Part shown: positions 8,926-18,406 of the stretch, piece after piece
Numbering within the stretch: the first letter of the stretch is position 1
Layout: each line of letters opens with the position of its first letter
Source: Nitrosospira multiformis
GTDB taxonomy: Bacteria > Pseudomonadota > Gammaproteobacteria > Burkholderiales > Nitrosomonadaceae
NCBI RefSeq assembly: GCF_003050865.1
Contig: NZ_QAOK01000021.1
Span: 1 to 60,314 of the forward strand
DNA: 60,314 nt
Direction: 5' to 3'
The notes under the pieces: model-generated
What the model was told of the DNA's origin: nothing
Seen by the model: the letters and a program-made list of their open reading frames with translations, nothing else
The model's database searches: none
Translations under genes and position numbers: made by a program

Positions 8926-10509
8926 TCAGTTCGCTACTGCCGGATGCCGCGGTACGCCCAGGGCTCCCGAGTAGACTTCCCGATAAGATGAAAACATGAG
9001 CTGATCGTCATAGTAGCGTTTCACGCGCGCAAGCCCCGCCTGCTGCGCAGCGCGCCACTTCTCCGAGTTGTTCAGCAGTTCGAGTGCTGCTTTTGCCGTG
9101 CCTTCGGGATCGGCAATGTGCACTACACTACCCGCTGCCCCCAGTGCCCGATCCTGCTCGGCCGCTCCTTCGATGAGCTCCCGGCAGGACCCCACATCCG
9201 TGGCAAGGCAGGGAACACCGCTGGCGAAAGCCTCGAGTATTACCAGCGGCAGGGCTTCACTGATCGAGGTCAGTACCATCAGGCCAAGCTGGGGCAGAAT
9301 TTCCAGCATGTTTTGAAAGCCCATGAATCTGAGATGATCCTTCAGGCCGAGACTTTCGGCCAGTTCCTTGCATTCATTCACATACGACGGATCCTCGTCT
9401 TCCGGACCCACAATCCATCCTTGCGCATCAGGACGCTCCTTGACCAGCATCCGCAATGCCCGGATGAACGTCTTGATATCCTTGATCGGCACCACGCGTC
9501 CGACCAGCCCCAGCACCGGTGGAATATTTTCCGGCCTTTTTTCGAGTGCGCCCCGATAACGTTCCACGTTGATTCCGTTGGTAATGACTCGTGTTTTTTC
9601 CGGGGCCGCCCCATCGGCAACCTGTCTCAACCGATTCCCCTCATACAGGCTGATGATGGGCGAGGCCTGCGCGTACGCCATGCGCCCGAGCTGCTCGTAG
9701 AACCTGATCCAGAGGCCGCGGATATACCCCATTTCATCGTGCAGCGTATTGCATACATCATCATTGTGATCATGGATCCAGGTAGCCTGCGCCAGGTCGA
9801 TTTTCCGCTCCTTGGTATAGATTCCGTGCTCGGTGAGCACAAAGGGGATGTTTCGCCGCAGCCGTATCATCGCACCCAGCAGTCCTGCATAACCGGTCGA
9901 AATGGCATGCACTGCCCGCACTGGCGGGAGCCCGGCCGCGATATCGGCCAATACGAACAGCGGCGTATGCATTGCACGTATCGCCCAGAAATAGTCCACA
10001 AACGAGGGTTCAGTACAACGCTCTTTATACTGTCGGGTAATGTAATCCCACGAAGCCTCGCTATATAGAAAATCCTCCTGGCTGATGCCGCCTTTGGAGC
10101 CCAGTCGCGCAAATGCATCGATCATTTTCCCCTCAGCCAATTTCCCAGGCTGCCGCATGGTGGCGTGCAACTCTTCCATTTCCTTAAAAGGCTGGCGGCT
10201 ACCCTTGCGGGCATGCGGCTTCGCAAGGCTGCTTCGGTGCAGCAGATAGTGCGTTTCGACATGCCTCACATTCGGGGGAAACTGATACTGCGCCGGTCCA
10301 TACATTTCCTTCTGGCCACCTATGAAGATCACGGCGAAGGTAAATTCCGGCAAACCGTTTATGATCTGGTGGACCCATGAAGATACCCCGCCACGTACAT
10401 AGGGATAGGTTCCTTCCAGCAGGAGGGCGATATCCGCCACGTGTTCCACAACCGACCCTGCTGCCCGTACCATCGAGGATCTCTCCGCCCCTGCCTGGAT
10501 CATGCTCAT
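8926..10509 (-). CDS. pelF: PelF, GT4-family Pel glycosyltransferase
   Basis: Cytosolic glycosyltransferase of family GT4 (GT-B fold) thought to polymerise Pel from UDP-GalNAc/UDP-GlcNAc. The product has 527 residues, close to the roughly 507 of Pseudomonas PelF. The N-terminal domain carries the PelF signature LLEGTYPYVRGGVSSWVHQI (about residues 31-50). The C-terminal domain has the sugar-nucleotide site (GRVVPIKDIKTFI, then EALPLVILEAFASGVPCLAT containing the E-x7-E pattern). The ATG at 10509 overlaps the pelE stop as ATGA; a second in-frame ATG lies only two codons later. Identity is supported by motifs and by neighbours. Confidence 0.95.
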   Translation of the reverse strand: MSMIQAGAERSSMVRAAGSVVEHVADIALLLEGTYPYVRGGVSSWVHQIINGLPEFTFAVIFIGGQKEMYGPAQYQFPPNVRHVETHYLLHRSSLAKPHARKGSRQPFKEMEELHATMRQPGKLAEGKMIDAFARLGSKGGISQEDFLYSEASWDYITRQYKERCTEPSFVDYFWAIRAMHTPLFVLADIAAGLPPVRAVHAISTGYAGLLGAMIRLRRNIPFVLTEHGIYTKERKIDLAQATWIHDHNDDVCNTLHDEMGYIRGLWIRFYEQLGRMAYAQASPIISLYEGNRLRQVADGAAPEKTRVITNGINVERYRGALEKRPENIPPVLGLVGRVVPIKDIKTFIRALRMLVKERPDAQGWIVGPEDEDPSYVNECKELAESLGLKDHLRFMGFQNMLEILPQLGLMVLTSISEALPLVILEAFASGVPCLATDVGSCRELIEGAAEQDRALGAAGSVVHIADPEGTAKAALELLNNSEKWRAAQQAGLARVKRYYDDQLMFSSYREVYSGALGVPRHPAVAN

Positions 10510-11651
10510 TTATTCCACCACGCTCTTACCAGGGCCAGTTCCCGCCCCTTCTCCCCAACACGTGCAAGCACGGATAAACAGCGCTTCGCCTCGGAGAATT
10601 TCCGCTCCCGGAAAGCGATTTCGGCAAACCATGGCAGCAGTTGTTGCTGGTGCGCGCCATAGGTTTCCGCGTTGACAAAAGCCTTTCTCGCGAGAGCAGC
10701 TTCACCTGATTCCAATAAAATCCGACCATACAACAGCCAACTGTCGGGGTCTATGCCCTCCCATAGAGAGGATGCTTCACTCATCCCATGTTTGGGCGAC
10801 GTCAGAGATGCCTCGGGTGCAGCAGGCACAGGGGCCGATGCAGATGCAGATGCAGAGGGAGCGTCGCGCGGCGTGATGGATGACGAGGTCAATACGACCT
10901 CCATTTGTGTGCGGGCGTTTTTCAGCCAGTGCTGCCTGACCGCACCCTGTACCAGTTTGTGATATACCAGTTCCCAGCACAGCGCGGCGATCGTTTTGCG
11001 GCAGGCATTTTGTGCTCGTGGAGGAAGTTGTGGCAGCGCTTCGGTTAAAGCCAGGACACGGTCGGTGAGCCTCTTTTCATGGGCATCCTTCATCGCATAG
11101 GCAAGCAGCCTTACGTCATCGATCGGGTCGCGAGTAGCCTTCGACCAGATCTCCATGGCTTCTCTCGGCGCCATGTGCCGTGTTGCCATTACCGCTTTCA
11201 ACCGCTTGAGCGAGCGCTCGGCAAAATGGACAATCTGGCGCAGAGCCCCCTGGCTGTAAGGGGGAACAGGGAAAATGACAGGTGGTGAAAAAGGCAGCTC
11301 AGGCAGGATTATAATCTTTACATTCTTCGCGGAACGGGTCCGAGGCCGTTTCAATGCACGTGTTATGCTCCACAGCACGCCCAGCGCCCCGAAAACCGGC
11401 AGAATCCATAGAAAGGCAAACAGCAACCCCAGGCTTCTGCGAGGAGGAAGCTTGTAGCGACGCGGCAATGACTGCCAGAACATGCGCGCAAGGTAATACG
11501 AGGAAGCAGAGTGAAATACAATTGCCGTGAACAGCAGCGCGCCTTCCTGCCAAGCTGCAAGCGCATCATCCGCGCTCCACCCCACCAGGAGAACGGCCAC
11601 TGCTTCAGCAGTCACTCCTGACAACGCAAGCAGGCCATACATGCGACGCAT
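10506..11651 (-). CDS. pelE: PelE, inner-membrane TPR-like Pel protein
   Basis: Inner-membrane component that supports PelG in the Pel synthase complex. I place the start at ATG 11651, which overlaps the pelD TGA as ATGA, rather than at the upstream 11753 in-frame start, because the N-terminus MRRMYGLLALSGVTAEAVAV then begins directly with the first membrane segment. That gives 381 residues. Two N-terminal hydrophobic segments (about 5-25 and 35-55) and a third near 80-105 precede a soluble helical C-terminal half with TPR-like repeats (LLYGRILLESGEAALARKAF). An Ala/Ser/Pro-rich linker of low complexity lies at about residues 265-285. The sequence is poorly conserved in this family, so the call leans on operon position. 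Confidence 0.8.
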   Translation of the reverse strand: MRRMYGLLALSGVTAEAVAVLLVGWSADDALAAWQEGALLFTAIVFHSASSYYLARMFWQSLPRRYKLPPRRSLGLLFAFLWILPVFGALGVLWSITRALKRPRTRSAKNVKIIILPELPFSPPVIFPVPPYSQGALRQIVHFAERSLKRLKAVMATRHMAPREAMEIWSKATRDPIDDVRLLAYAMKDAHEKRLTDRVLALTEALPQLPPRAQNACRKTIAALCWELVYHKLVQGAVRQHWLKNARTQMEVVLTSSSITPRDAPSASASASAPVPAAPEASLTSPKHGMSEASSLWEGIDPDSWLLYGRILLESGEAALARKAFVNAETYGAHQQQLLPWFAEIAFRERKFSEAKRCLSVLARVGEKGRELALVRAWWNK

Positions 11652-12922
11652 CACCCCTGCTCCAGGGAGCGGATCCTTTGCGGATCGATTTCGTTGACAG
11701 GCATCCATTCCTGTGCGGATGTTGCGGGAATATCGGCTACTCGCTGCGCCCATGCTCGTGCGCCGGTAATATCCGTCATTGGCAGCATCACCCAGACGAC
11801 ATGTTGATCCTTTTCGCGCGCAAGGCAGATAAAATCGATAGCACGAATCGAAAACCGCAGCTTTTCGTGAATGCCCCGCATCTCATCCGGATTTCCGGAT
11901 AATCTCAGGAGTGCCGTATCGAGCTTGAAGCGCGAAAAATCTTGAAATGCACGTTCAAACGAAGCAATAAACCGGGAAACCGATGGTCTCGCCGTTCCGA
12001 AGCGGAGATGGTCCACACCATGTGCCACCAGCACCGCGATAAGCTTGAGATTGCTTTCATGAAACGAAAAAAAAGGCATGGAACGCACTGCCAGCACGGC
12101 ATTTATTTCGCCGATGGAGTCAGCCAAAGGTACCGCAGCCAGAAGCCCGGCCTGATCCATCACTGAATCCTGCAGAAGATTCACCGTGGCCAGTTCGCCG
12201 CTATCGAGTGACATTCTCAGCACTGGATCAGCCTCATCGACTGGAAATCGCTCTCCCACACAGGCCAGAACCTGGGAGGTATCAAGGCGGTCGGCAGTAA
12301 TACCAATAATGCAGGCCTGCGTTAATGCACCATATTCCGCCACAAATTCAACAAGCTTTTGCAATGAACTTTCCGTCAATCCATCGATGCCATTCAGGGT
12401 GGATTGAAGGTGCATGATGCCTTCACGCAGGGAAAAGCCGCTGTTGGCAACGGTCTGTTCGAGACGGTCATGGGACAGGCGCAACAACTGGTAACTGCGC
12501 GTGAATTCCTCAAGACGCTCGGCGCGGTATTGATACGCGCCCTCCAGTCGGTGCAGGCGGCGCCCCCACATGTCACGAAATTCCCCCGCCACCATTGCTA
12601 CTACCACAACGCCTATCGCCCAAGGCAGCGGAAAGCTCTTCGCGACCTGCCATTGCTGGTCAATGGCAACACCCAGCACTGCGAGTGTCAGCAGGGCGCT
12701 GACAAAACCAAAGACAAACCCGTACCGTAACCCCGCGAGCAGGGGCGCCAGCACTGCCCACGGGAATCCGCCACTCAACCGGAAAGGGTCAGCCTGCTGG
12801 GTAATGAATGATGCCGCAATTACAACAACAGTTATAACGAATGTTTCAAACCAGCCGCCCCACGCAGATACGGGGGTGTTTACATCGACAACCTCTATAC
12901 CTTCCAGCCAGGGTTTCTTCAT
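11651..12922 (-). CDS. pelD: PelD, c-di-GMP receptor of the Pel system
   Basis: Inner-membrane receptor that switches Pel synthesis on when it binds cyclic di-GMP. The 423-residue protein opens with about four transmembrane segments (residues 25-130: ETFVITVVVIAASFITQQ, YGFVFGFVSALLTLAVLGV, AIGVVVVAMVAGEF). A coiled coil (about 140-190), a GAF domain (about 190-315) and a degenerate GGDEF domain without catalytic residues follow. A possible inhibitory-site motif RxxD is visible as RAID in RFSIRAIDFICLA, matching the RxxD motif used by Pseudomonas PelD for binding. The ATG at 12922 overlaps the pelB stop as ATGA. No diguanylate cyclase is encoded in the window, so the c-di-GMP source lies elsewhere. 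Confidence 0.9.
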   Translation of the reverse strand: MKKPWLEGIEVVDVNTPVSAWGGWFETFVITVVVIAASFITQQADPFRLSGGFPWAVLAPLLAGLRYGFVFGFVSALLTLAVLGVAIDQQWQVAKSFPLPWAIGVVVVAMVAGEFRDMWGRRLHRLEGAYQYRAERLEEFTRSYQLLRLSHDRLEQTVANSGFSLREGIMHLQSTLNGIDGLTESSLQKLVEFVAEYGALTQACIIGITADRLDTSQVLACVGERFPVDEADPVLRMSLDSGELATVNLLQDSVMDQAGLLAAVPLADSIGEINAVLAVRSMPFFSFHESNLKLIAVLVAHGVDHLRFGTARPSVSRFIASFERAFQDFSRFKLDTALLRLSGNPDEMRGIHEKLRFSIRAIDFICLAREKDQHVVWVMLPMTDITGARAWAQRVADIPATSAQEWMPVNEIDPQRIRSLEQG

Positions 12923-15666
12923 CGCTTTGCAGGCTCACTGTTTGCAGGAAATTCCCGGATCTTGGTCAGCATTTCGCGGCAGATATCCAGTTCCGTCGCC
13001 AAATCGCTCGGGTTGGGTTTCGGTTCGCCGGCCAACCAGCGATTCGCACGATCCACATCGTCTATGGATAAGGGCAGCATGTCCGCATGCGATGCGGCCG
13101 CAGGTTGACGCTTCAGGTGATCCGAAATGAGCGCCAGTTGCCGGGCCACTTCACGCTCATTCCTGTTCCTGACTGCCTTTGCGAAGGCTTTCCATTGTGA
13201 CAGCTCAAGCCGTTCCATCTCTCTGCGCAATGCGAAATAGTCGGCATTATCCAGTTTTCCTCCAAAACCCCATTGGTTCCGAATCGACTGTAATTCCTCC
13301 TGTTTCTCTGCGTCATCAGTATCATCTCTTTTGGCTGGGAAATACTTTGATCCGAAGAAGTACTCGGCCAGGCGTGACGGATATTTCACTTCAATCTGGG
13401 AATTCTGCTTTGAAGCGAATATTTCGAGTGCCTGAAGGCGGGCATAGTTGGCATGAGCCGGGCAACCTGCCCATTCCATATTGTCGGCCAGCGCCAATAT
13501 CCAGAGAAAATCCGCAGGCCGGGTCGAAAGCGATCGCAAAAACCAGGCCGCTGCCTGAACCGGCCTGCCCAAACCTTGCTCGCCTGCCGCGAGGGCTTCG
13601 GCTAAAGCCGGATTGACCGTAGACTGATTGGCTGACTGGGCACGATAGGGCGCAACGACGGATTCAAGCAGCGCATGATCAATTTTCTCGTATGATAGCA
13701 ATAGCCAGATCATGGCTTCGGTGACTTCCGGATCTGCGGCCTGCAATCTCAAGATCTCATGCAGTGCATCACGTGCAGCGCTTTGCTTCCCCTGCGCCAT
13801 TTTGCGCATCGCTTGGAAATACCAGTAATCCGGTGCCTGCACTGCTGAAGGAAGTTTTTCCGCAACCTTGAGCCAGTGATCCAGCTCATCCCAATTCCCC
13901 CGCTTCCAGGAAAAACGCATCAGGCGCTGCAAGTCCTCGATGCGCTTCAATCTTTCCCATCCATAGCGCGCAAGCCGCTCGCTTTTTTTATCATCGTGAT
14001 GACGCAGGGCCAGACGTTGCAGGTTTTCCAGAATTTCCACATCATCCGGCCGAAGGACCAACGCTTTTTCGTAGGCTTTGCTGGCGTAGGCATCCTGCCC
14101 CAGTTGCGTGGAGACTTTCGCCAGCAGCAGCCAGTATTCTTCCGCAGAAGCAGGGTCCGGCGAGTCGATGTCCCGGAGCAGCAACTGAAAGCCCTTTTGC
14201 GTATTGCCGGCTTCCTCATACAGCCTCGCCAATGCAAGCCTCTGCCGCCTATCCTGAATTTCCGGCATATCTTCATACAACGTGAGCGCCGCATCCGGTT
14301 TGCCCTGGAGAACAAGAACTTCCACCAGTGCTTTAAGTATGGGTGGAGGGTTATCGAATCGCTCTGCGTGACGTCGCAACTGCTTTTCCACACGAGACGG
14401 CTGGGCAACAGCGAGACCCGCCCTGACATAAGCTTCCGCTTCGGTAGCCGTCAGCTTGCGGCGAGACATGACTGCCTCAAGGAGCTGCACAATCGCCTCG
14501 TTATCCGGCTTTGCCTGAGCCAGTGCGAAAGCCCGGGTTTCAGCCTCCTCATCAGCTTTATCGCGCGCAAAAGACAACCACAAGGCGAGCGCTTCATCGG
14601 GCTGACCGTTCCAGTCATACAAATGGGCAAGCAGTCGATGACGTTCGCTTCCAGGAATCAGAGAAGCACGCAATACAACCGCCCGGGCAAGACCCTCGTC
14701 GAGGAGACCCATCGAAACCTGCAACCGGACAATACGTTCTGCCAGCTTCTGATCCCCGGGTGTCTGCACGCTCGCCTGCTCCAGCCAAATCAATGCATGG
14801 TCACGATCACCCATTGGCTGGGCAACGTCGGCCGCCAGCATCAGCAACTGTGCGTCCGCGCTGGAGGGGGCAACCGGGCTGGAATTACCAGGACCTGCGA
14901 CATCAGCCGGTCTACTATAAGCGGAAAGTATTTTTATCGCAGCTTTCAAGGCCTCCCGGTCAACCCCCGCCTGAAGATAGGCGCCTAAACATGCTTTCGC
15001 CAATTCTGTTTTCTTCCTGGCTACTCGTTCGAAAGCGAAAGCCTGGCAGAAATTTCGTGCTGCAACTCTGGGTTGTGCGGCCGCAAGCCGTTGTCTGGCA
15101 GCAAAAGCCAGCCAGCGCGATTTCGTCTGCCGGGTTTCATTCTGCATGCCAACCAACTGCTCGAAGGTTTCCGCTATGACCGAGGGTTCGCCAAACTGCT
15201 CTGCCAGCAACACCACCTGATTCGACTCTTTGTCATTCTCCGCCAGGCGCAGCAAAGAAGGAACCAGCTCCCCGATACGCCTTCGCAGAGATGCCTCGAC
15301 ATCTCGGGGAGGATGCCGGTAAAGCTGCTGCAGTGCCAGCTTCAGCTCCGCCAGGCGAATCTCGTAGGTCAACCCTGACTCGGGAGCATTCTGCAGGGGT
15401 TCCATGGCAAGGATGGCCTCATCGGTCATGCCCGCTTCCGTCAGCACCTGCACGAGCGACAGGCGTAGCGGAGCGTTACGCGGGTCCGACTGCACGAGAA
15501 CGCGAAGATAAGCGACTGACAAAGCATCTTTTGCTGACAGGTTGGCTGGATCCCTGAAAGCGGGCTGGCGCGGAAACAATACCCAGAAGGCAATGAGAAC
15601 CACCGCGCTCATGAACAGCAACGCGGGCGCGTTTAGCAGTGATTCGCGTTGCGTTTCAACACTCAA
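12919..15666 (-). CDS. pelB: PelB-like TPR protein lacking the C-terminal porin domain
   Basis: In Pseudomonas, PelB is a roughly 1190-residue outer-membrane exporter: an N-terminal membrane anchor, periplasmic TPR repeats that bind PelA and Pel, and a C-terminal 16-strand porin. This protein has the anchor (ALLFMSAVVLIAFWVLF, about residues 14-30) and a long series of TPR-like helices up to about residue 800, but ends at residue 915 in a charged, Pro-rich tail with no beta-strand pattern. There is no room for a frameshifted barrel: its TGA overlaps the pelD ATG. The start read here is TTG at 15666, which follows the pelA TGA by 8 nt; the next in-frame ATG is 18 codons later. Operon position supports the call; the missing porin is the notable feature. 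Confidence 0.8.
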   Translation of the reverse strand: MSVETQRESLLNAPALLFMSAVVLIAFWVLFPRQPAFRDPANLSAKDALSVAYLRVLVQSDPRNAPLRLSLVQVLTEAGMTDEAILAMEPLQNAPESGLTYEIRLAELKLALQQLYRHPPRDVEASLRRRIGELVPSLLRLAENDKESNQVVLLAEQFGEPSVIAETFEQLVGMQNETRQTKSRWLAFAARQRLAAAQPRVAARNFCQAFAFERVARKKTELAKACLGAYLQAGVDREALKAAIKILSAYSRPADVAGPGNSSPVAPSSADAQLLMLAADVAQPMGDRDHALIWLEQASVQTPGDQKLAERIVRLQVSMGLLDEGLARAVVLRASLIPGSERHRLLAHLYDWNGQPDEALALWLSFARDKADEEAETRAFALAQAKPDNEAIVQLLEAVMSRRKLTATEAEAYVRAGLAVAQPSRVEKQLRRHAERFDNPPPILKALVEVLVLQGKPDAALTLYEDMPEIQDRRQRLALARLYEEAGNTQKGFQLLLRDIDSPDPASAEEYWLLLAKVSTQLGQDAYASKAYEKALVLRPDDVEILENLQRLALRHHDDKKSERLARYGWERLKRIEDLQRLMRFSWKRGNWDELDHWLKVAEKLPSAVQAPDYWYFQAMRKMAQGKQSAARDALHEILRLQAADPEVTEAMIWLLLSYEKIDHALLESVVAPYRAQSANQSTVNPALAEALAAGEQGLGRPVQAAAWFLRSLSTRPADFLWILALADNMEWAGCPAHANYARLQALEIFASKQNSQIEVKYPSRLAEYFFGSKYFPAKRDDTDDAEKQEELQSIRNQWGFGGKLDNADYFALRREMERLELSQWKAFAKAVRNRNEREVARQLALISDHLKRQPAAASHADMLPLSIDDVDRANRWLAGEPKPNPSDLATELDICREMLTKIREFPANSEPAKR

Positions 15667-18406
15667 GCCGGAATTTTCCCGCTGCCAGGTTTCCTGAAAC
15701 TGTATAAACGGAATGTGTACCCTTCGCCTGCGGCGTCAATCTGGTGTCATTTATGCTCAAGGCGCAGGAAGCGGGAGCCGTGACAGTCAGGGGAGCCAGA
15801 CGTCCCCGCGATTCGAATAAAAGCGTGGCGGAGCCATCATTGTTGATATGCCAGGATTTCAGGGGCGCGCTGGCCTCGATCAATCTCAGTCCCGGATTTC
15901 CGTTCCGTTTACCCTGGGCGGCTTTAAGGATTGCGTGATTCCGGGCAAGGTAGATGTAGCGGTTGTCATTGCGGTCATTATATCCCACTACATCGCTGGA
16001 GATTTCCGGGGTCATTTCGGTCTTGGGCAACCGCACTGTTCTAAGCGCATCTCCGAAAAGAAACCAATTGCCATCGAGATCGCGCGCGATGCTCGCGGTC
16101 TGGAACGCGCGCGTGCGGGTGGCATATTCATCGACCCAGATGCCGAGCACATTTTCCTTGCGCTGCGCCTCCGCCATCTGCTCCAGAAGCTCCCTCCCCC
16201 GTTCGTTCAGGAATGCATCGGCATGAATCGATATCGACGAAATACGCAACCGGCGTGCACGGTCGAGCTCGCGGTTCCACTCGCCAACCTTGCCAAAATT
16301 CAGGGCTTCGCCGTACCAGAGTTGCGCGAACAGCGGCTCGGCAACCAGCGGCGTCATCACCTGAATACCCCATTCGGTCGGACGAAGCGCGGGATCAAGG
16401 TCTGCAAGCGACATCTGTCCGCTCTGCCAATGCAGACCCCCTCCGCCATAATGCGGCAACCCGGCTTTCTGCGCAGCTGCCAGCACAGCCGGTCCTGGCT
16501 TGCCATCCCCCGACCAGATCAACAGCGGGGGAGAATCCGGTGCCATCGTGTGCAGGAATGGAAGAGTGCCGCCCGTTTCGCGCGTCATTTCCGCCGCGTA
16601 ATCCTTCATGAATACGCTGTAACGGTAGGGTTGCTGATCCGCGTCTGTCTTGCCTTCGAATACCCCCCAATAAAAAGGATGGCTGTAAGTATGGCTGGCC
16701 AGGCGAACCTGGGGCAAACTGGCTACCTCGCGCAGCTTGCTCCGCTGCTCTTCGGTCGCCACTTCCGCTTCGATGGCACCCAATGTTATCGGCAGCGGGT
16801 TTTTTTCCATCCACCCCTTGAGCCGATCGATCGCCTCCACACCCTGCTCATCCTTTGCAAACAGGCGATCTCCCCTCACCTCGATAATCCCCAGGCGCCG
16901 CCCGTTTTCCGTTGTCATGTCAAACACTGGCTGCACCGGCAGGCGCAATGCCGCCTGGAAAAAAACAAAAGGATCGAGCAGCCATTCGTGGCGCCCGGAT
17001 GCACTCTCGTTCAGGATGTGAGGGTGTAACGCGTAACCGCCCCAGCTCGTCACCGCGACCGGATGAAATATTTTGTCAGCACTGCTCAGAGTGAGCCATG
17101 CGTTATTGCGATCCCGAACACGCACATCGGGCGTGCCGCTGCCGATCACCGGAGCGGATTCGGGGCGTCCCAGGCGCTCGTTCATGGCATCGAGTTTCAG
17201 GATGCCGGTCGTCGGTTGTAATTCCCCCTGATAATCCAGCAGATTCCGGCACGCAACACCCGCGGGCAGATAACCCATGAGCACTATCGGCAGTCCCGCA
17301 TTCGCTTCTGACTGCAGCCGTGCGCAGACACTCTCATACCGTTCGGTACCGTTCGCACTGTCCTCCCCCAGCCACGAGATAATTCCGGCATATCGCCCGA
17401 CGAGCGGTTCAATCGGCAGGGGGAGCTGATCGATGTACCAATAGTCGAGCGCCAGGCCAAGATATTCGAGCGGCATGGCCGCACGCCGAAACAGATCATG
17501 CTCCATCTGCTGCGCGGGCGTTCCGTTTACGATAGCCAGCAGCTTGCGGGGAGCAAGGCGCATCCGCCCGTGCCCCAGCCACGTCAGGTCTCCATTGGCG
17601 ACCCAGGGCATGAACCCCAGCTTGAAGATGTCGCGCGCTGTTTTTTCGGCCTCCACCCAGTTTCCCGGATCGACATAGTCGAGCACCGTAATGGGCACCT
17701 TGAATTCGTTTTGCGCCCGCGCCAGCTGATCGAGCAGCCACTTTCTGTTTTCTTCCTTGGTTGGAGCGTGTTTACCGCTAACTGGATCAAAACCATGAAA
17801 AAGTGATTCCGCCACCATACCGTCAGCATACTGGCTGGCGCGGTCCAGCACTTCGAAGCCACGGTTGAGAATGAGCTTGCATCCTGGAAAACGCTGCTTG
17901 ACTTCCGCGAGCAGTGAAACCAGTCCTTTTTCCTGCTCTTCGCGTTGCTTGCCTTCTTTCGTCACGATCAGGTAACTGTCGACCGTATCGAGAAAAAAAG
18001 CGCGATAGCCGTCACGCCACAAGCGTTCGAAATGCTGCTTCAGCAGATATTCGCGCCAGGCAGGATCGGTCATGTCCATTACCAGACTGTTCCAGGCAGG
18101 ATTGACGCCTATCGACCAATCCGTATCGATACGCGCCATATCTTCGCTGTTGCGGGCAATTTCACCAAACGAGACATAGGCGAAGATGAGTGAAGAATCC
18201 AGATTCAACAGTGCTGTTTTCTCATGTGGCAGAATCTGGCTTGGCTGAATGACGATCTGGTCGAAATGGCGCAGGTCTTCGATGGGCGGCCTGCTGCCAT
18301 AGTAGAAAGCAATATCGCGTTTCTCCAGTTCCAGTCCATCTGCGTGGGCTGCGGATGCCACCAGCATCAATGACAGAAGCAGCCGCCCGATGCCTGAACA
18401 GAGCAA
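15656..18406 (-). CDS. pelA: PelA, Pel glycoside hydrolase and deacetylase
   Basis: Periplasmic enzyme that trims and de-N-acetylates Pel. An N-terminal GH114-type hydrolase domain (about residues 25-260 of the chosen protein) has the barrel motifs IFAYVSFGEIARN, FFLDTVDSY and the candidate catalytic Glu in MVAESLF. A middle flavodoxin/Rossmann-like region follows, then a CE4-like deacetylase with LASHTYSHPFYW (metal-binding SHxxxHP). The open frame runs back to 18658, but I choose TTG at 18406: it is preceded by GGAG 10 nt upstream and directly yields a signal peptide (GRLLLSLMLVASAAHA), giving 916 residues, close to the 948 of Pseudomonas PelA. The upstream 84 codons do not look like part of the protein. 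It is the first gene of the operon. Confidence 0.9.
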   Translation of the reverse strand: MLCSGIGRLLLSLMLVASAAHADGLELEKRDIAFYYGSRPPIEDLRHFDQIVIQPSQILPHEKTALLNLDSSLIFAYVSFGEIARNSEDMARIDTDWSIGVNPAWNSLVMDMTDPAWREYLLKQHFERLWRDGYRAFFLDTVDSYLIVTKEGKQREEQEKGLVSLLAEVKQRFPGCKLILNRGFEVLDRASQYADGMVAESLFHGFDPVSGKHAPTKEENRKWLLDQLARAQNEFKVPITVLDYVDPGNWVEAEKTARDIFKLGFMPWVANGDLTWLGHGRMRLAPRKLLAIVNGTPAQQMEHDLFRRAAMPLEYLGLALDYWYIDQLPLPIEPLVGRYAGIISWLGEDSANGTERYESVCARLQSEANAGLPIVLMGYLPAGVACRNLLDYQGELQPTTGILKLDAMNERLGRPESAPVIGSGTPDVRVRDRNNAWLTLSSADKIFHPVAVTSWGGYALHPHILNESASGRHEWLLDPFVFFQAALRLPVQPVFDMTTENGRRLGIIEVRGDRLFAKDEQGVEAIDRLKGWMEKNPLPITLGAIEAEVATEEQRSKLREVASLPQVRLASHTYSHPFYWGVFEGKTDADQQPYRYSVFMKDYAAEMTRETGGTLPFLHTMAPDSPPLLIWSGDGKPGPAVLAAAQKAGLPHYGGGGLHWQSGQMSLADLDPALRPTEWGIQVMTPLVAEPLFAQLWYGEALNFGKVGEWNRELDRARRLRISSISIHADAFLNERGRELLEQMAEAQRKENVLGIWVDEYATRTRAFQTASIARDLDGNWFLFGDALRTVRLPKTEMTPEISSDVVGYNDRNDNRYIYLARNHAILKAAQGKRNGNPGLRLIEASAPLKSWHINNDGSATLLFESRGRLAPLTVTAPASCALSINDTRLTPQAKGTHSVYTVSGNLAAGKFRLEC

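Noticed and set aside
9118-10068. 316-codon open frame antisense to pelF
   Set aside because: It overlaps the catalytic domain of PelF, and its composition is that of a shadow frame.
12919-12922. Idea that PelB's porin domain was lost to a frameshift at its end
   Set aside because: The pelB TGA overlaps the pelD ATG, and the bases beyond encode PelD, so there is no room for a shifted barrel.
13876-14988. 370-codon open frame antisense to pelB
   Set aside because: Shadow of the TPR-coding sequence; no ribosome-binding site or recognisable domain.
15848-17029. 393-codon open frame antisense to pelA
   Set aside because: Typical GC-rich shadow frame; His/Arg/Gln-rich with no domain, inside a clear PelA deacetylase region.
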